From Anthostomella pinea (Eukaryota; Ascomycota; Sordariomycetes; Xylariales; Xylariaceae): DNA of 64,000 bases. A program made the translations under genes and the position numbers. The DNA lies in assembly GCA_963556695.1 (NCBI GenBank), contig CAUWAG010000010.1, positions 1,426,001 through 1,490,000 of the forward strand, in the 5' to 3' direction. The notes beneath the pieces were generated by a model that worked only from the letters and a program-made list of their open reading frames with translations, had not been told where the DNA came from and made no database searches. Numbering within the stretch: the stretch's first letter is position 1; each line of letters begins with the position of its first letter. Of this stretch, positions 18,707-32,756 are shown piece by piece.

Positions 18707-21136
18707 TCCGTAGCTCCCGAGGGTAGCCAGCCCAGGCTAGGTAAGCTGTCGGTATTGATGGCATGAGAGAGGGAGCGAGGGAATGCTCTGCTCCCTGTCC
18801 CATGTCCGTGACCTGCCCCGATGTGGGCTCGACCACTATGCCGCGGTAGATGCTCGTAAGGAGCTTGAATTATATCGCTTACTTATGGGTGTTCAACAGG
18901 TCAGGTAGGCAGTTCCGGTTTATCTCTGTAGCCATATCTAGTTTTATTGGCTCCCCTCCCCCAGATCGATCTACTCATGATTCAAACCGGGGAGGGAGAC
19001 CCAAGAGCAAGAAGAGTGAGTTCTTCCCAAATCTGTTGAATTACCTAACAGTAGGCGGTGGGTAGATAGGCAGGCCCTTGGCATGGGCATCTTGAGATTC
19101 GTGGGATGTTTTACTGAGTACCGTAGTGTTGATCTGACCCCTAATTCGGATTCTTATGATAACTCGAACCCCTTAGCCAGACCCTCACAGGGCCACGAAC
19201 CCCTATTGTGGACCGCTCTTGCCCACACTCCCTGAACCATCTTACAGTTGAAGGCTGATGGATTTGATTGAGATCTGTCTGTCGCATGCACCCGACCTCG
19301 ATACCTGGTCGTCTAACAGCAAGCGAGGCTAATCGGCCCTCAGTCGCCAAAACATTCCCTACTCGTGGCCGCAACGCGGCCAAGACATGCTTCAGAAGAC
19401 CAGGACTCTGGCCCGTAGCTACTAACTATGCTGCAGTTTGGCCGGGCTGTTATCACGAGGCTGAGATGAGGATGAAGACACAGAAGGGCAGGGAAGGGGA
19501 CCTTTCCGCGCAGCATGGCTTCTCAAATGTTGAGCTGCTGCACCTTCTCACGAGATCAAACCGATACTTCATATACTCCTGCCGATGACCCGTGGTCCTT
19601 AAAGTTTCAAGTGTATACAGCTGAAGGAATAATACGGAGCATATATATATATATGATATCATGCTGCGTGAACCAAATTTCAATGGTAACTATGGTGCTT
19701 CTGTGAGCATGAATGAGCTCAACATGAACATGTCGTCCGAGTCTACGGGGCGTACAAGTTGCTGCTTAGCCTAGCCAAAACAGCTGCTGCAAGAATCATG
19801 CTCCTAACTTATACCAGAGCAGACTACTCGAGCGAACGTGATTCTATAAAAGTATTGCAATTTTTACATTGACCTACTGGTTCCGGCCATATGATCCAGT
19901 ATGTCTGAGCTCGTACTTCTTCGCTCGCGCTAGCCTTCTTCACACTCGAGCTGAGAAAGTCGGAAAATCGCCGGGGAATACGAAGGTCTGAAGAAAAGTT
20001 CCTACCCAGGCTTTGAGAGTAGTCAACAAGCTTGGGTCTTGTAGGACTCCGGGTTCTGACGTGTCCATCGCCAAGATGAGAAAACTGGTTGGCGGCTTGT
20101 ATGGGAGGCCAGCCCTCTACCGTTCCTGATACCCTCGCTCCACGTGGATGTGATTCGCGGAAATCGTACTCATCGGAACATGGTGATGGAGTCACTTCAG
20201 AGTTACATCACGAGTACGCAGAACATCATCTCTGAGGCGGCTCAGGGGAGATGCTGTGTATTTCTCGACATGGAACTTCGGCTAGGTGGTTTACAGGTGA
20301 TGTGGAGCGGAACGTGCAGGAATTCGGTATTTATTCTATTGCGTTACCCCTGGAACATTCACTAGGTTTATCATCTTCAGCTGCCTATTAGCTGCAGATA
20401 TCCTGACAAATCATGGACACCTCTGCCATGTATGTCACTGTCAGGGAGCACATTTGTAAGCCGATGGCTGACCAAATAGCTCAGACCACCATCACATCTC
20501 TGGTCTCTCAGTGATCACGACGACGTCGTAAGGTATCAAATGAAGGGCGTTTGATGCAGCCCACGATCGAGAAAGGGGTGTAGAAACAGCTCCCGTTCAT
20601 GTGCTTCTTCACTGACTGTCAGGATATCGAACAGACTCATGTACAGCCTGACATCCGCGCGAGTCCTCTCTGTACCAACTTCACGCTCAGAGAATATATC
20701 ATGTGCAGCTGCATGATACGTGTTCGCCGGCTAGTCGACACCGCAAGTAACGTCAATATCGGTTCAACTTGCGGTCACGCGAGATCCGTCGTAGCCCTGG
20801 CTGACTCTCTGTATATTCATTCGAATCAATACCAGACGTAGTGTTTCACTCGAATAACTCGAGTGCGGTCTCGATCGTGCTCCGGTCTATTCTACAGTTT
20901 CATGATGATATGATTCATTATTCGACTCGCCATGGAGACCAAAGACTGGAGGCACGAACACTTTCAGAACACCTCCATAGAAGCTGATTCAGCAGGGGAA
21001 ACGCGACTTAAGGTCGTTTTGAGTATCTCCACCCGTACAGCGAGAATTCCAAGGGCCAAGAAGGCAAAGACAACTCAAAAAGACGCTGGCTGGAGACATT
21101 TAGGCCTCTTGTTATCGATCCACGGATGTGAAGCAC

Positions 21137-21155
21137 GACTCCCGAGTCGGGAGTC
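21137..21155. repeat. 19-bp palindrome
   Basis: Arms GACTCCCGA and TCGGGAGTC are perfectly complementary around one G; a further partial copy, CCCGACTC, follows at once. It could be a binding site for a dimeric protein or chance; no neighbouring gene supports a role. Confidence 0.6.
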
Positions 21156-24100
21156 CCGACTCAGCATACCTGGATACGAGCCTCATGAGTCAGCCTCGCC
21201 CAGGCTCAACGCGTGGGAGTCAGCAACCAAGGCTGACACATCTCAACATGAATCGCCAGAAGCCAGAACCGAGGTTGATGCTTGATACTGCCACCCCTGC
21301 GCCAAAGCGCAGAGTTTCGGCTTCCCGTATGAGTCACGCTCTCTTGAACCGCCCCTCTACATATGAAAGCAGGGTGGCGTGGAAGGAACATGGTTTGGAG
21401 TGACACATTGTAGGGGTACTTCGCCTTCGAAGCCTTCAAGTCACACCATGTACCCATGACAACGAGCATCCTCACGTGTCCCTCGCCGCCACCACACAAT
21501 CACAAAGCACACACTTTGGTTGCCATGATACAGAAACCCACAGAAAGGCAAAGTCTAAAAGGTTGGTGTTTGGTTCCAGACCGACCACCTGACGAGTGTC
21601 ATCAAGGTTCGTGAGCCGTGTCAATAGCTGACCCGTGAAGATGGCGTGACGTGGAAGATGGCTGAAGGCAAGAAAGACTCACGACGGCAGAGATTTTCAA
21701 AACACACGAGAAGAGGCGCACGGGTGTGCCATCAACGGCGTCGTAGCCCATGAGGGTTTGGGCCCCTTTCATCACAAGGCCAGATGTTGGGGAAATGAAG
21801 TTCACAGTAAACCTTACCCGTGATAGACTTCAAAGCTTATGCTGCTAAGGCTTCGTACAGCCTCACGCTCTTTTCGCCCCCCAACTAAAGGCGGCCCGAG
21901 GTTAGGGCCTATATAGGTCGCAGATGAAGAAACACCATGGACCGTTGTCTTCAGACGCTGAGGCGTTGGAAAGCCAAACCTGTGAGCAAGTGCTTCATGT
22001 TGAGCTGCAATGAGGGGATCGCAATCGTAGGTTTGTCCGCAAGCCTCAGAGGCGTTCGACTAAACACATGGCTAAGCGAGCAAGAAAGCTTATATAAGCC
22101 AAAGAAAAGGCCATATAAACTCTTCTGTGTCATACGTCCAGCCTCCCCGAATCTCGGCTTCAAGAAATCGTATGCCAATGTTGTGATCGATGAGCAGCAA
22201 CGCAAGGAGGTTGGGCCAATATCGCCGCAGGTGGGCGTCTACACAGCGCACAGTCGTACAAATGGGAACGCCCAGAGTAAGCCACACTTCTATGCCTCAT
22301 AATCAATAAAATTGACTGGCTGACTGAAGAAGCTCAAGCCCAGACGCCCCTCAGCGCACAGATCGATATGTATGTATGGAACTTTCTTTCAAAACACGGA
22401 CGGCCCTTGCCACGGCATGTGCAGTTCATTGTGACGAGCGCGTTGATTGGGAGGAGCGCTGAGTGGCATGCAAGCCGTGACCTCCCTCGCAGCCCAGGTG
22501 GCGATAATGGCATGGTTACTGCAAACTCGTAACACTGACCGACATTTCCATGCGGGCCGAGGATCGGGTCGCCTCTGCGACGGATATGAATTGCATGATT
22601 TTGCCTCTACGTACAGGAGAAACACGCTCGATGTTGTCGCAGATGGGAACTCGGGGTTTGATGTAGATGTCACGCGAGCAACTATAGTTCCTGTCGCATC
22701 TAGTGATTGCCATGCCACGATATAGCGGCGCGACGGGACCTAGCAGTTAGATCAGCACCACGGATTCTGTCAACACCAGCGCCAACTAAAAACAAGATCT
22801 ACCGTCACCGTCTGTGTTCCTACCCTACTGTGGCCGGTTCGCCCAACTAAATAATAAGGTAGGCGTCGTTGCTTTTGCTTCTGCATGGCAGCCCGACTGC
22901 CGGTATACCTAATTCGGTGGCCCATCAAGCACAGGCACATCAGACCAGGGGCGTCTTTTCGACATATCGGTCTGTATATTTGACACGTAGACCGCGGCTA
23001 CCAAGGTGTGTGTGTCTGTCTGTCAAGTAGTCCTCACCGCGAACTCCCCGTGACGAGGCTCGATGAATCAAAATCTACCACACATGTAATTTGCCGTTCG
23101 GGCACATGGAAGGACTTCTCTCCCTGTTGTCTTTGGTGAAGCCCAACATAGTTGCCCAACATAGTTAGACCTCGTCGTGTGATTCCGGGACTCTCCCCTC
23201 GGGCAAAGGGAGCGCAGCAGGGGTGCCCGTCAGAAGCAGAGGCAGAGAAAAAAGCAAAACAAATCTAATTTGCAGATGTCATTTCGGCCGAAGGGCTGTT
23301 GAGCGAGGGCCGCGGATAACGGGGCCAGTCCGGTCGCCTGGTCGCTGGTCCCTCTCACGGAGGAAGGCCCCCCCCTTCTCTGCAGGATGGAGATGGATTC
23401 AGCGAGATCGTTCATCTTGATAGATCGCCGACTAGCTGGTACTGCCAAATCCTCTTCTACGCAGAGCAAAGATTCATCATTTAGGTGGCCTCAGGTAGAT
23501 CGACTCCACTCCACCGCGCTTTGCCTGTGGGAGAGAAGGGCGTTTTCGGTGTCACTCGGCCTTGGTGGTCTGTCACAGCCATGCGCTAGCCACATCGACA
23601 TGTCCGGCCACCTTTTCCCGGCGACTCAAGGAAATGAGATGTTTCGAGTGCGGTTCCTTGACGTCAATGGCGTCGAGGGGATGCTGTACGCCAACCCCCG
23701 AAAGGCATGATGGGAGGTTCTTTGTCTACTGTCCTTCTTTTCATTGGAAGACATTGAGTAGGTTCAAAGTTTATCCACCTTGGGCTTCCGAGGTTGAATA
23801 TGTAGGTGGAAAGGGGGAATTGGTGTCGTTGTGGGTGATCGACGCTGCAGCGCTTGGCGACAGGGGGGTCTGCAGTAGATCCAGATTCAAAGTGATTTTC
23901 CCAGGGATTTCCGCGACGCGAAACGGTGACATATGCCTCTGATACCTTGTTGTTGAGTGGCTGCACTGGGGTGAACAGCACCCTCGTGTTCTTGTTTTAT
24001 GCAGAGCATCTGCCCATTTTGGGGGGGTGGAAGAGAAGGGCTATTGACAGGGTCGTCCGTCTCTCTCGAGACGCTCACTAATGTAGACTGATTAGCTTCC

Positions 24101-27100
24101 CGCCTGGCTGTGAATCCAAACACGAACCCCTCTGGCCGTGAGATCCTGGCACTTCGACGGCTTGACGATTCCACAGACGTTGACAGCCACGTCTTGCTCC
24201 CGCGCGTCAACGTCTATCTTGGTAACGGCAAGCTGGCTAGTCGTCTGCCACGAAGGATCCTAGCCGTGACACGCGCTCGTGTACAGGCTGATGAGCATGA
24301 TGAACAGGTGAGTCCTGTAGGGATTGCCTTGCGTGAAAATATGTCTAGTCGCATACATCATCCGGCAATTTTTTTGCCGCATGAACATCGCAGGGACCTT
24401 CAGACTTCACCCCAAGTGGCTAGAACCACGACAGGGCCTAGGCCTAGAATTACATACATAGATGACGGAACGACACTAGTATCGTGTCAGGAGTCTAAGA
24501 CGTTAGTGCCAGAGCAACATGCTAGAACCATGAGATTGGGCCTTGTAACTCGCTCAGGCATGGTGCTTACCTGGAGTGATTTCACGAATAGTTGAGCAAC
24601 TTTGCCAAGTTGATGTTCATATTGATTGCGTACCGGGGAGTGTTGGATGGATGCGCCTGGATCGGTATATCCCGGAAGACGTTGGGCACAGCTATCGACA
24701 GCGCACGCACAGGCATCATCTCATGCGAATGCATGACTCGGGGCCCTCTGTTGCAGCCTATGGGATCTTCCGAAGGGATCCGTACTGTAAATTCTCGCAA
24801 ATGAAGGGTGCGTACTCGGGACTGTGATTAGCCTCCTCACCTACATTGAAGTGGATCGGATGGGCACGTTGGTATATTTTGATCAGGCACGGACGCGACG
24901 AATCTGCGCCAGCCCAACAAGAAACCTGCTCTGACATGCAGTTGTGCTGGCCGGGATCCCTACATCCCGTTTGAAGGACTTTTTACTCCAAGTAACGATG
25001 TTGTTCGGGTGAAGCAAATAGGGCCTTTTTCGCTACCTGAAGTTGGATGTATCTTTCAGCACAGGATTATGCTGGTAGACCGAGCAGTGACGCCGTAATA
25101 CGGAGCTAATCCAGATGACCCCGTGTTTATTTTGGCGTAAAGACGGGCTTCCCGGGCTCGATGGTGTCCAATGTCGGTCGCTGCTCACTGTCAACGTATC
25201 TGTTCGAACGGAAGCTTGCTAGACTGTCCGCCGAAACGATCCCGACGCAAGCATGCCCGTGTCTCTTGCTTGGGGTAATACCAGGCTTTCCTGCAGCGCG
25301 AGTCGTGACCGTGTCATAGGTAAGTGAGAACTCGAGTGGGAATGAGAAGTGACGCCGAAGGCGAGTCATGGCTGAGCAAGATCTGTGACAAGGAAATATG
25401 CTAGCATGCTATTTCTGCACTGTGAATATTCCATCGTGCACACCACGTGTGCATCCGTTGTGTGTATTGGGAAGGACTAGTGTACTGTCTGGTAACCGGG
25501 ATCCAATACCCTCATTGTCGTCGTAAACTGTCGTTGAATTTGAGGCCCATGGTGTTCGCTACCAAACTGACGGGTGAGGCTAGTCACCTTGGGTCTGTGG
25601 GGGATGCTCAGGAGATCTAGAATAATGTAACCCTAATAACAAGAGCGGGCACTTCAGAGTTCGAAGGGTATGCTCGTTTGTTCCTATTGGGTATCATTGT
25701 GACCTAGCAGACGTAAGGCTATGAAGCGATGAAGCTTGAGTGGCCTTGGTGGATTGCAAAGTCGTAGCGCGCTAAAACTGTAGAAGCCCGCTGTTGACTA
25801 ACATAAGAGCCCACAGCTCTCGATATTGTCCGAGACGAGCAAGGACATTGTTGTGGTCAGGTCTCACGCAGATAAGCTGTTGAAACTCATGGACCTCCGA
25901 GCTGCTGCGATACTGCGTTGCCAGCAGGTCCGACTTGTCAACTTTGTATCGAGCTTGTCTTCCTGTCTCCTGTCGGTGGCAAGAATAAATGCCTGTTCGC
26001 TCACAGAGTCACCTCATCAGATACCTAATAATAAACTTGGAAGACTGTCAATGTCAGACAAGTTGAGCAAGGCGCTATGTCGGGCATACTCTGCCCACAG
26101 CAAAAATCGCCCCTTGAAAAGTTGAGCATGATGATGCCCAAAAGATGACTTTCTTGGTTGGTGGGTCAAGCTGTCGCACTCGCACGTTGGACCCTGTGAC
26201 CAAAGCGGAGGAACACGCAGCCGCAAACTCGTGTCATGGAAGAGCCTCAGATCCCTCACTAATAATAAAGCAGACAAATCACAAGGCAATTGTCAGCCAC
26301 CCTGGCTGGAGGGATCAGAGGAATACGGCTCGTACGGAAGGATGTTTGTTGTCGATGCCATGCTGCCATACTCGTCACTTGAGGGGCTGGCGCCGTTGTA
26401 CCCATGGATGCCGTCGGAAGGTGAGAGCCGATATCAACAGCCATCATTCATCCTCATAGCCACTTGGGAATACACACAGACCCGACTGTCACTTCTCGCA
26501 ACTCGCTTGCGACTGGCTGTCGAGCAGTTGCAGGTTGCTCATACTGTCACATTGCAGGAAGTCTTGGCGGATATCGGCACAGCGCGGCGGTGGCCAAGCT
26601 CAGGTATTCAATCGTCATGTGGACAGCGATGGAGGTGGCTCCGCATGATGCGGCACGGCGTACCGGACAAGTGAAGGAGATGTTTCTCTGGCAGGGACCG
26701 CTTTTGCCGACACTGCCCGCAGATACAGACACAGCTCTCGATTGTATGTAAGATGGAGCACGAATGCACTGCGCTGATAGGTATTTGCTGATACCGTGAT
26801 AGATTGGAAGACCTGTCGACGGCGGACCATGGGCCAATGGCGAGTCCATGCCGAGACGAGCAAGCAGCACTTGCCACTCCAAAATGTTTCCAGCATGGTA
26901 TTGGAAAAGTCGTTTCGGTGGCAGCCAAGTTCGACCCATGCAGGAGGAACATACGAACAAGGAGTCGTGTCGCATTGCTATGGGGAGCTGAGCTGTCGCG
27001 TTCATATGACCCATTTCGGCCATCTGGGAACTTTGAAGGATGGCGGTGTGCGAGATACGGTGGGGACTGGCGGTGCAGCCGAGGGGCGGAATCAATATCC

Positions 27101-27624
27101 CGTGGATTGGGAAGCCCCTTTCGAGCGGTAATTTATCGATCTGTTGTTCCTGTAGATGTGTCGTCGTTGTTGTCGTTGTCGTTGAAAATAGGTAGACGCA
27201 GGCCGGGCTATTTATTAATTAGTAGTAGCGAATGATGCCATATGAATGATCTCTAGCTAGCTTCGATCCGGGTTGCGAGACACAGCCAACTGGGAGCACT
27301 GTGCCCCTCCGAGGCCTTGGATTCACGCTTGTTTAGTCCATTCCCAGAGACTCGGGTCGCCTGCGATCTCTCTCTATGCCGGCGCCATTCAGACGGTCCT
27401 GCGCGACAGATCGCTTTAGCGGGAAAATGTGTCTGGGGAACCAAGCCAAAAAAGCCAGGGTTGCTGACACTGTAGGTCCAATTGGCAATCAATTGCAACC
27501 ACCATTCCAGTGGCAATTACCCTGAGTAGGTAGGCTTAGATAGCGCAACGGCAGGCGCAACCAATTGACATTGGCACCGAATGGCTGCGGGCAGGAAGAG
27601 CAGTTCGCGGGTTGAGCGAGCGGG

Positions 27625-27660
27625 AGCAGAAGCAGAAGCAGAAGCAGGAGCAGGAGCAGG
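27625..27660. repeat. AGCAGA/AGCAGG hexanucleotide tract
   Basis: Six units of a purine-rich hexamer, the first units AGCAGA and the last ones AGCAGG, in non-coding DNA. Confidence 0.8.
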
Positions 27661-30600
27661 TCACGAGCTGCCGTTATTTCCAATTTTCTGTCGGCTGGAA
27701 ATCTCCGAATGCCGACGCACCGAAACCTCTTGACCTCCAGCTATGCCCATTGCCCACGTGCAGTCCATCGAGGTCCCATTGCAAAATCCTCTCCCATATC
27801 TCTTCCGGCTTTCTGTTCTCGATATCATCGAACCTACTACGTTAGTGTCGATGTCATAAGGTAAGGTAAGGGTATGCGAGCCTGTATCGTCCTGCATCAC
27901 GTATGCAAGCCTGAAGGAGCTTTCACGCCCATATGCCACCCTTACAGGGGTTCAGGCAGCCCAGGTACCAACCAGCTGGGAACATCACCACCAGGACAGT
28001 TAGTCTAGCGGCTTTCTGCTTAGTCGCCTTCCCAGTCCATCATACCATCTCTACTTTGTATAGTAGGTTTATCATTATTACCCATGCACGGTCTATACCT
28101 TATCGTGGCCATCTTGCCCTGCGCCATTTGCTCTATCGTCTTTCAGCATCAAGAGTATGATGCTACATTCTCACCTCCGCCGCCATGACAGTCAGTCACT
28201 CATTCGTGCTGCGGTGTCGGCACGCCCCACGCCAGTCAGATCTTACGTTCTCGAAGGCCAGTCAAGTGACCGGAGGGACTTTTGGCCTGACTGTATCGAT
28301 TATACCAGCGACCTCAACACCTCCATGTGCCTGCCTCCGGCAGGGTCGGGTTTGTCCCGACGAATTGCCATCTTCGTAGCTCTGCAGCACCGCACCACAC
28401 CGCACCGCAACGACATTCAGAATTACAACCACGAGGACCACAACTGGGATCACCAAGCAGGCCAGCCAACGATACACTCGCCACGGTGGCGGGCTCTCCC
28501 AAGTCCCCTGAAGAAACGAGCACATGCAATGCCAGCCGTTCCTGGTTACGAGAACACCATGAGAACGTGGTCGGCCTGGATCAACACACTTGTACAGGCA
28601 GGTGTTGGCCCACAATGGCACAGTGCCAGCAACACAGACGAGACATGATTTGGGCCTCGGCCCTCCACACACACATCTGCACACACCACACCGTCTTTCC
28701 CAACCCATGTCGACCAGGGCCACACCCAGTTCTCATTTGTCCAATGCCACGCGACTGGTCGACGTCAACATCTGGTCGCATTTGATTGACAGCGGCCTGG
28801 CCAGGCCTCTGCACCAATACCTACGTCGATGATGATTTCACGACGTTTGTACCGTCGCCCCTCCTTCGACAGAAGACTGGCCGTGCGAGGGCAATGGAGT
28901 TCCAGCGCAGCAACTCGCGACGGTCACGCAGATTTTCCCTGCGCCGCTGTGTCTCCAAACGCTGCTGCTGTTCACCCTCCAGTCTGCGGCTTGCCACTTG
29001 TGCTCGTCGTGGACGGTGCCGCCGCTCGATTTCTCGGGAAAATGGAGACGGCGCAAAAGTAGTGATTGCTTGTACAAATCGTGCGAATTCACAAGCCAAT
29101 TGAGTGTGCAGAGTCCGACCACTCGGAACCGAGAATCCAACACCTGGTATTGTGCTGAGAACCATTACTATCATCTCGACATGGTCACCGTGTCGATTCT
29201 GGGCCAGTCGAACTGTAGCACTGTTGTTCGAATCTCCAAAATCCCGGGAAACTCGCGGCACGTCGTCGAGCCGAGCAGTGGTTCTTGACACCACAAACTC
29301 TTCATTCGCCATCGTCTACTGCCAATATTTCAATCAGGGTGCAGTTTTGATGAGATGATATTCATTCTCAGCTACCCGGTATAATCGCAAATGACAGATT
29401 GACGACTCTGACCTGCATTGCTCAGCTTGGCCCCGTCCGCCAGTGACCGAGCTCGTGCCTCGTGGTGTTTCTGGTGCGCATACACAGTACATGCTGCTTG
29501 CGCTCGCACATTGCAGCACAATACGACGTGGGCACGAGTCATTACTGCCGCATACTATTGCGGCAACAGGGCGGCCCGGAACCGGCAACGCACTCGAGAC
29601 CATGATGGGAACCTGACTCTAGGAAGCATACGCAGACAATGCACCGAGCCACGGTAAGGCGCCTGAGCACAAGCACCTGTGCAGACTCATCTATCGACTG
29701 TATAGCACACATCCATCCGTGCTAGGCAGGCAGCTCACCCGACGTGGGAAGAGGCATAAACTGTGCCGCGGGCAGACGTGACAATACTGTTGCTAGGTAT
29801 TGGGTTATTCGATGGCTGAGGCTTCATCTTACCTAATAACGGCGTGACCTATGACAGGGCCTGTGGTGCTGTATGCACAGCACATCGGAGCCCATATTGC
29901 CATGAGGTGGGTCCAACGCGACGAGGAGTAACGAGGTGGAAGTAAAAAAGAGGATACAGTGCGTGGGTGGACAATCACGGGATCACTCAGGGATTTCTGC
30001 ACGCATGAGAGAGGCTGTGGAAGGACCAGCCAGCTGCAAGGAAAGGGTCGTCGACGCCAGCAGGTGACCAGGGTGTAGCTCCAGCTCCCTCACCTCGAAA
30101 CATAATGACCAGTGATACCTTACGATCTGCCATGTATAATGAGAGAGCTGCGAAGAAGAGGAGTCATGACCAGGGGCCTCGACCCTCAACCCTGGGCTGC
30201 CTCCCAAGTCCACCAGGGATGGCGATGTCTTTGCCTGGATAGTTCCGCCGCCTCCTTCGGAGAGCTCTCACTGCTCAGCTTCTGACCTCTTTTTGGTGAG
30301 CGTTTCCTCTTTTCCATCCCCCTTCAGAATTTTATGTCGTGCGCGCAGGAAAGGCAGCCGTTGCTATCACATGCACACTGGTTTCCATTTAACTCATGGC
30401 ACATGTCGCTATGCAGCGGCATGCTTTTGCTAAAGATGCCGTACAAGAGGAAATGCCAGCGATAGTCGCGGGCAAAAAGTCTGGCAGCAGGATGGGGTTT
30501 CAAAATTAGCAAGAGGAGTATGATCAAGGGAGGTAAATACAAGTATTCCAACTTGGCCTATACAGTATAACATGTACAGGGTATACCTTATGGATCAATG

Positions 30601-31447
30601 GATGATGGACAAAGGCTCTCCCACATGAGAGTGGCCGAACAAGGATACGACCAGGTGCTCCTCATCAATCGGGTGGCTGAGGTGCATATGCGCGCATGGA
30701 CATCAAGGTACTTCTAGCTGAGGCGTGTGGGTGTATTCTTGGCAGGTATCGACATAGTACTGGGGCAGCAAACGCACCCATGCATAGCGGGGACTTAGGT
30801 ACCTCTCGGGTTGGTTTGCGGCGTATCTGCGGATCAGCAATGAGTGGGCGCACGCCCGTGCTCTCGACTTTCTTTAGGTTACTGTGTGATCATGTGTGAG
30901 GTACCTGTCAGGGACTCTGGACCAAGAGGCAAAAGAAAGTAAAATGAGAATATTGTTGATACCGTAATCACCGTCATCATCTCGGCCGGGTTCACGTTGT
31001 CTCCCTCCCCCAATTTCCAGTCTCGGGCCCCGTTTTCACCATGGCAGTCAGTACCCTGACAGCCCTGATTACATACATGCTTTCCCACCTGCAATTGAAA
31101 GCTGAGGTACCCGCACCTACTCTCAATTCTCGACCCGGCCAGCGCCTCCCTCCAGGCAGCCCCTCTAAAATCTTTTATTCTGCGCAAGTTTATTATGAAC
31201 AATTAAGGTTTTAGTCCTGTCCTGCCTGCCTGTTTCTCTTCTACACCTACCTCCCCTCCTGATAAAACGCAAAGTCTGCAAACCAACCTCGTCCATCACA
31301 TTCCGGGGTGCTGGACTGCTGGACTGCTGGACTTGACCGACCCGAAGATTTGCAGACATCATTCGTATTGTCAGCAACAACCGCTACCGCTACCACTCCA
31401 AACACCGCGCGCTGTGAGCGCGCCTCTTCTCTGCATCTTCTCCTGCA

Positions 31448-31454
31448 TATAAAA
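31448..31454 (+). promoter_or_regulatory. Possible TATA box for CON7
   Basis: TATAAAA lies about 1.3 kb upstream of the CON7 ATG, at the left edge of a C-rich, pyrimidine-rich stretch typical of long fungal leaders. No transcript start can be seen directly, so this is tentative. Confidence 0.25.
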
Positions 31455-31657
31455 CACGCACGCGCCGTCGCTACACCTCGTCGGCACTAAACCTCACTAA
31501 GCCCAGTCTAAGCTACTTCCAAGCTTCCTGGCTTCCTGGCGCGCGACCGCACCGTCAGATACATATCTCGGGGGCTAAATTGCAATTGATCATTGAGTCG
31601 TCCTTGGCCTGACACCGCGTCCGCACTACCATCGACTCAGCACGCTGCACCCGTGTC

Positions 31658-31684
31658 CTGGTGCTGGTGCTGGTGCTGGTGCTA
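31658..31684. repeat. (CTGGTG)n tract in the CON7 upstream region
   Basis: Four to five hexanucleotide units within the presumed long leader of CON7. Confidence 0.75.
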
Positions 31685-32756
31685 GGTGCCGACCAAGCGC
31701 CGTGCAGATTCTCTGTTGTTATCCTCGAGAACCACCAAGCGCAAAACACTGCAAGCCGCACTACGTTTACACTACGTTCTGCAAGTCATCTCTTAGGTCG
31801 GCGATCGCGTCTCGAGCAGTCAACAAGAGTCAGTCTAGTCTGGCTTGGGACCTTCTAGCGGCCCCCGAATCGACGTCTCTGCGTCTCCGAGAAGTCTAGC
31901 ACGACACCGGCGCCAACTCTACGCACCTCGTCGTCAATCTCGACCCCTGATATTTCAGCTAGCCCTGGAAAATCTAGGCGACATCTGGCCGAGCTTGCAC
32001 CCCCCAACCATAACCATTCAAGCATTTCACTCTGCACTATTTCTCTAGTCGGCTTCTTCCCACCCCACCGCTAGCCGGCTATCGAGCATCCCATACCACC
32101 CGGTTCACACACCTTCATACCTTCACACACCTACGCCACGGGTATCCCGAGGGGAACCTTGACAGCGCCCCAACAAAGCTCACAAGTTTACTCACACTCA
32201 TAACAAACCGTGTGCTTGGCTGTGCTGGCATTTTCCCTCCTGATAGCAGCTGATCTGTCAGTCACCACGCGTGTGTAGCACAGGCAGCAATCAGCTCGAG
32301 ACGACTGCTGTTGCTTTTGAGGTGCAGTCCGTGGTTCGCGTGAAGCGGAAAGAGAGCCGAGACCCTTATTAGTGTGTTGACGTACCCGCGATCTGAAAGC
32401 AAGCTCCTCTGGATTCCTTGCCCAGCCCTCCTGATCCGATCTATACGGGGCCATAATCTTCCCACTACGATAGTCTGTGGGCTTTGGTGGATCTGGCTCG
32501 ACAACCGGAAGATCAACGCTACTACTCTGGATCACTCTCGCGTCACGGACAGACTGCCGCCAACTAAATACACCAGCGCAGCCGCAGCCTGGGTCGCTGG
32601 TGCAACTCTATCCTTCTTCTCTCTTGTCGAGTAGCACCAACGAACACCGTCCTCCCCTACCACCCGTACCCTACCAGACTGCGCTCAAGTCCAAACTGGC
32701 TCGTGGACTAAAATTCTCCGGCCGTCCGCTCTTTCATCGTTCCTGGTGGCAGTAGT

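Larger units (their letters stand above)
17256..32756. other. 15.5-kb interval without a supportable gene
   Basis: Base composition is normal, not AT-rich, yet no frame here resembles a known protein, none exceeds about 180 codons, and I could not join neighbouring frames across plausible introns into anything recognisable. It contains scattered microsatellites (18675, 27625 and 31658) and a 19-bp palindrome (21137). The last 1.3-1.5 kb before CON7 is C-rich and may be its leader. It could hold long non-coding RNAs, regulatory DNA for CON7, lineage-specific short genes, or old degraded repeats; the sequence alone does not decide. Confidence 0.5.

Noticed and set aside
24110..24595. 161-codon plus-strand frame
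   Set aside because: No similarity, no neighbouring frame that could be joined by an intron, and no clear ATG start at the given position.
28821..29312. 163-codon minus-strand frame in the gene-poor interval
   Set aside because: Arg-rich composition arises from CG-rich DNA; overlapping plus-strand frames are equally open and no domain is recognisable.
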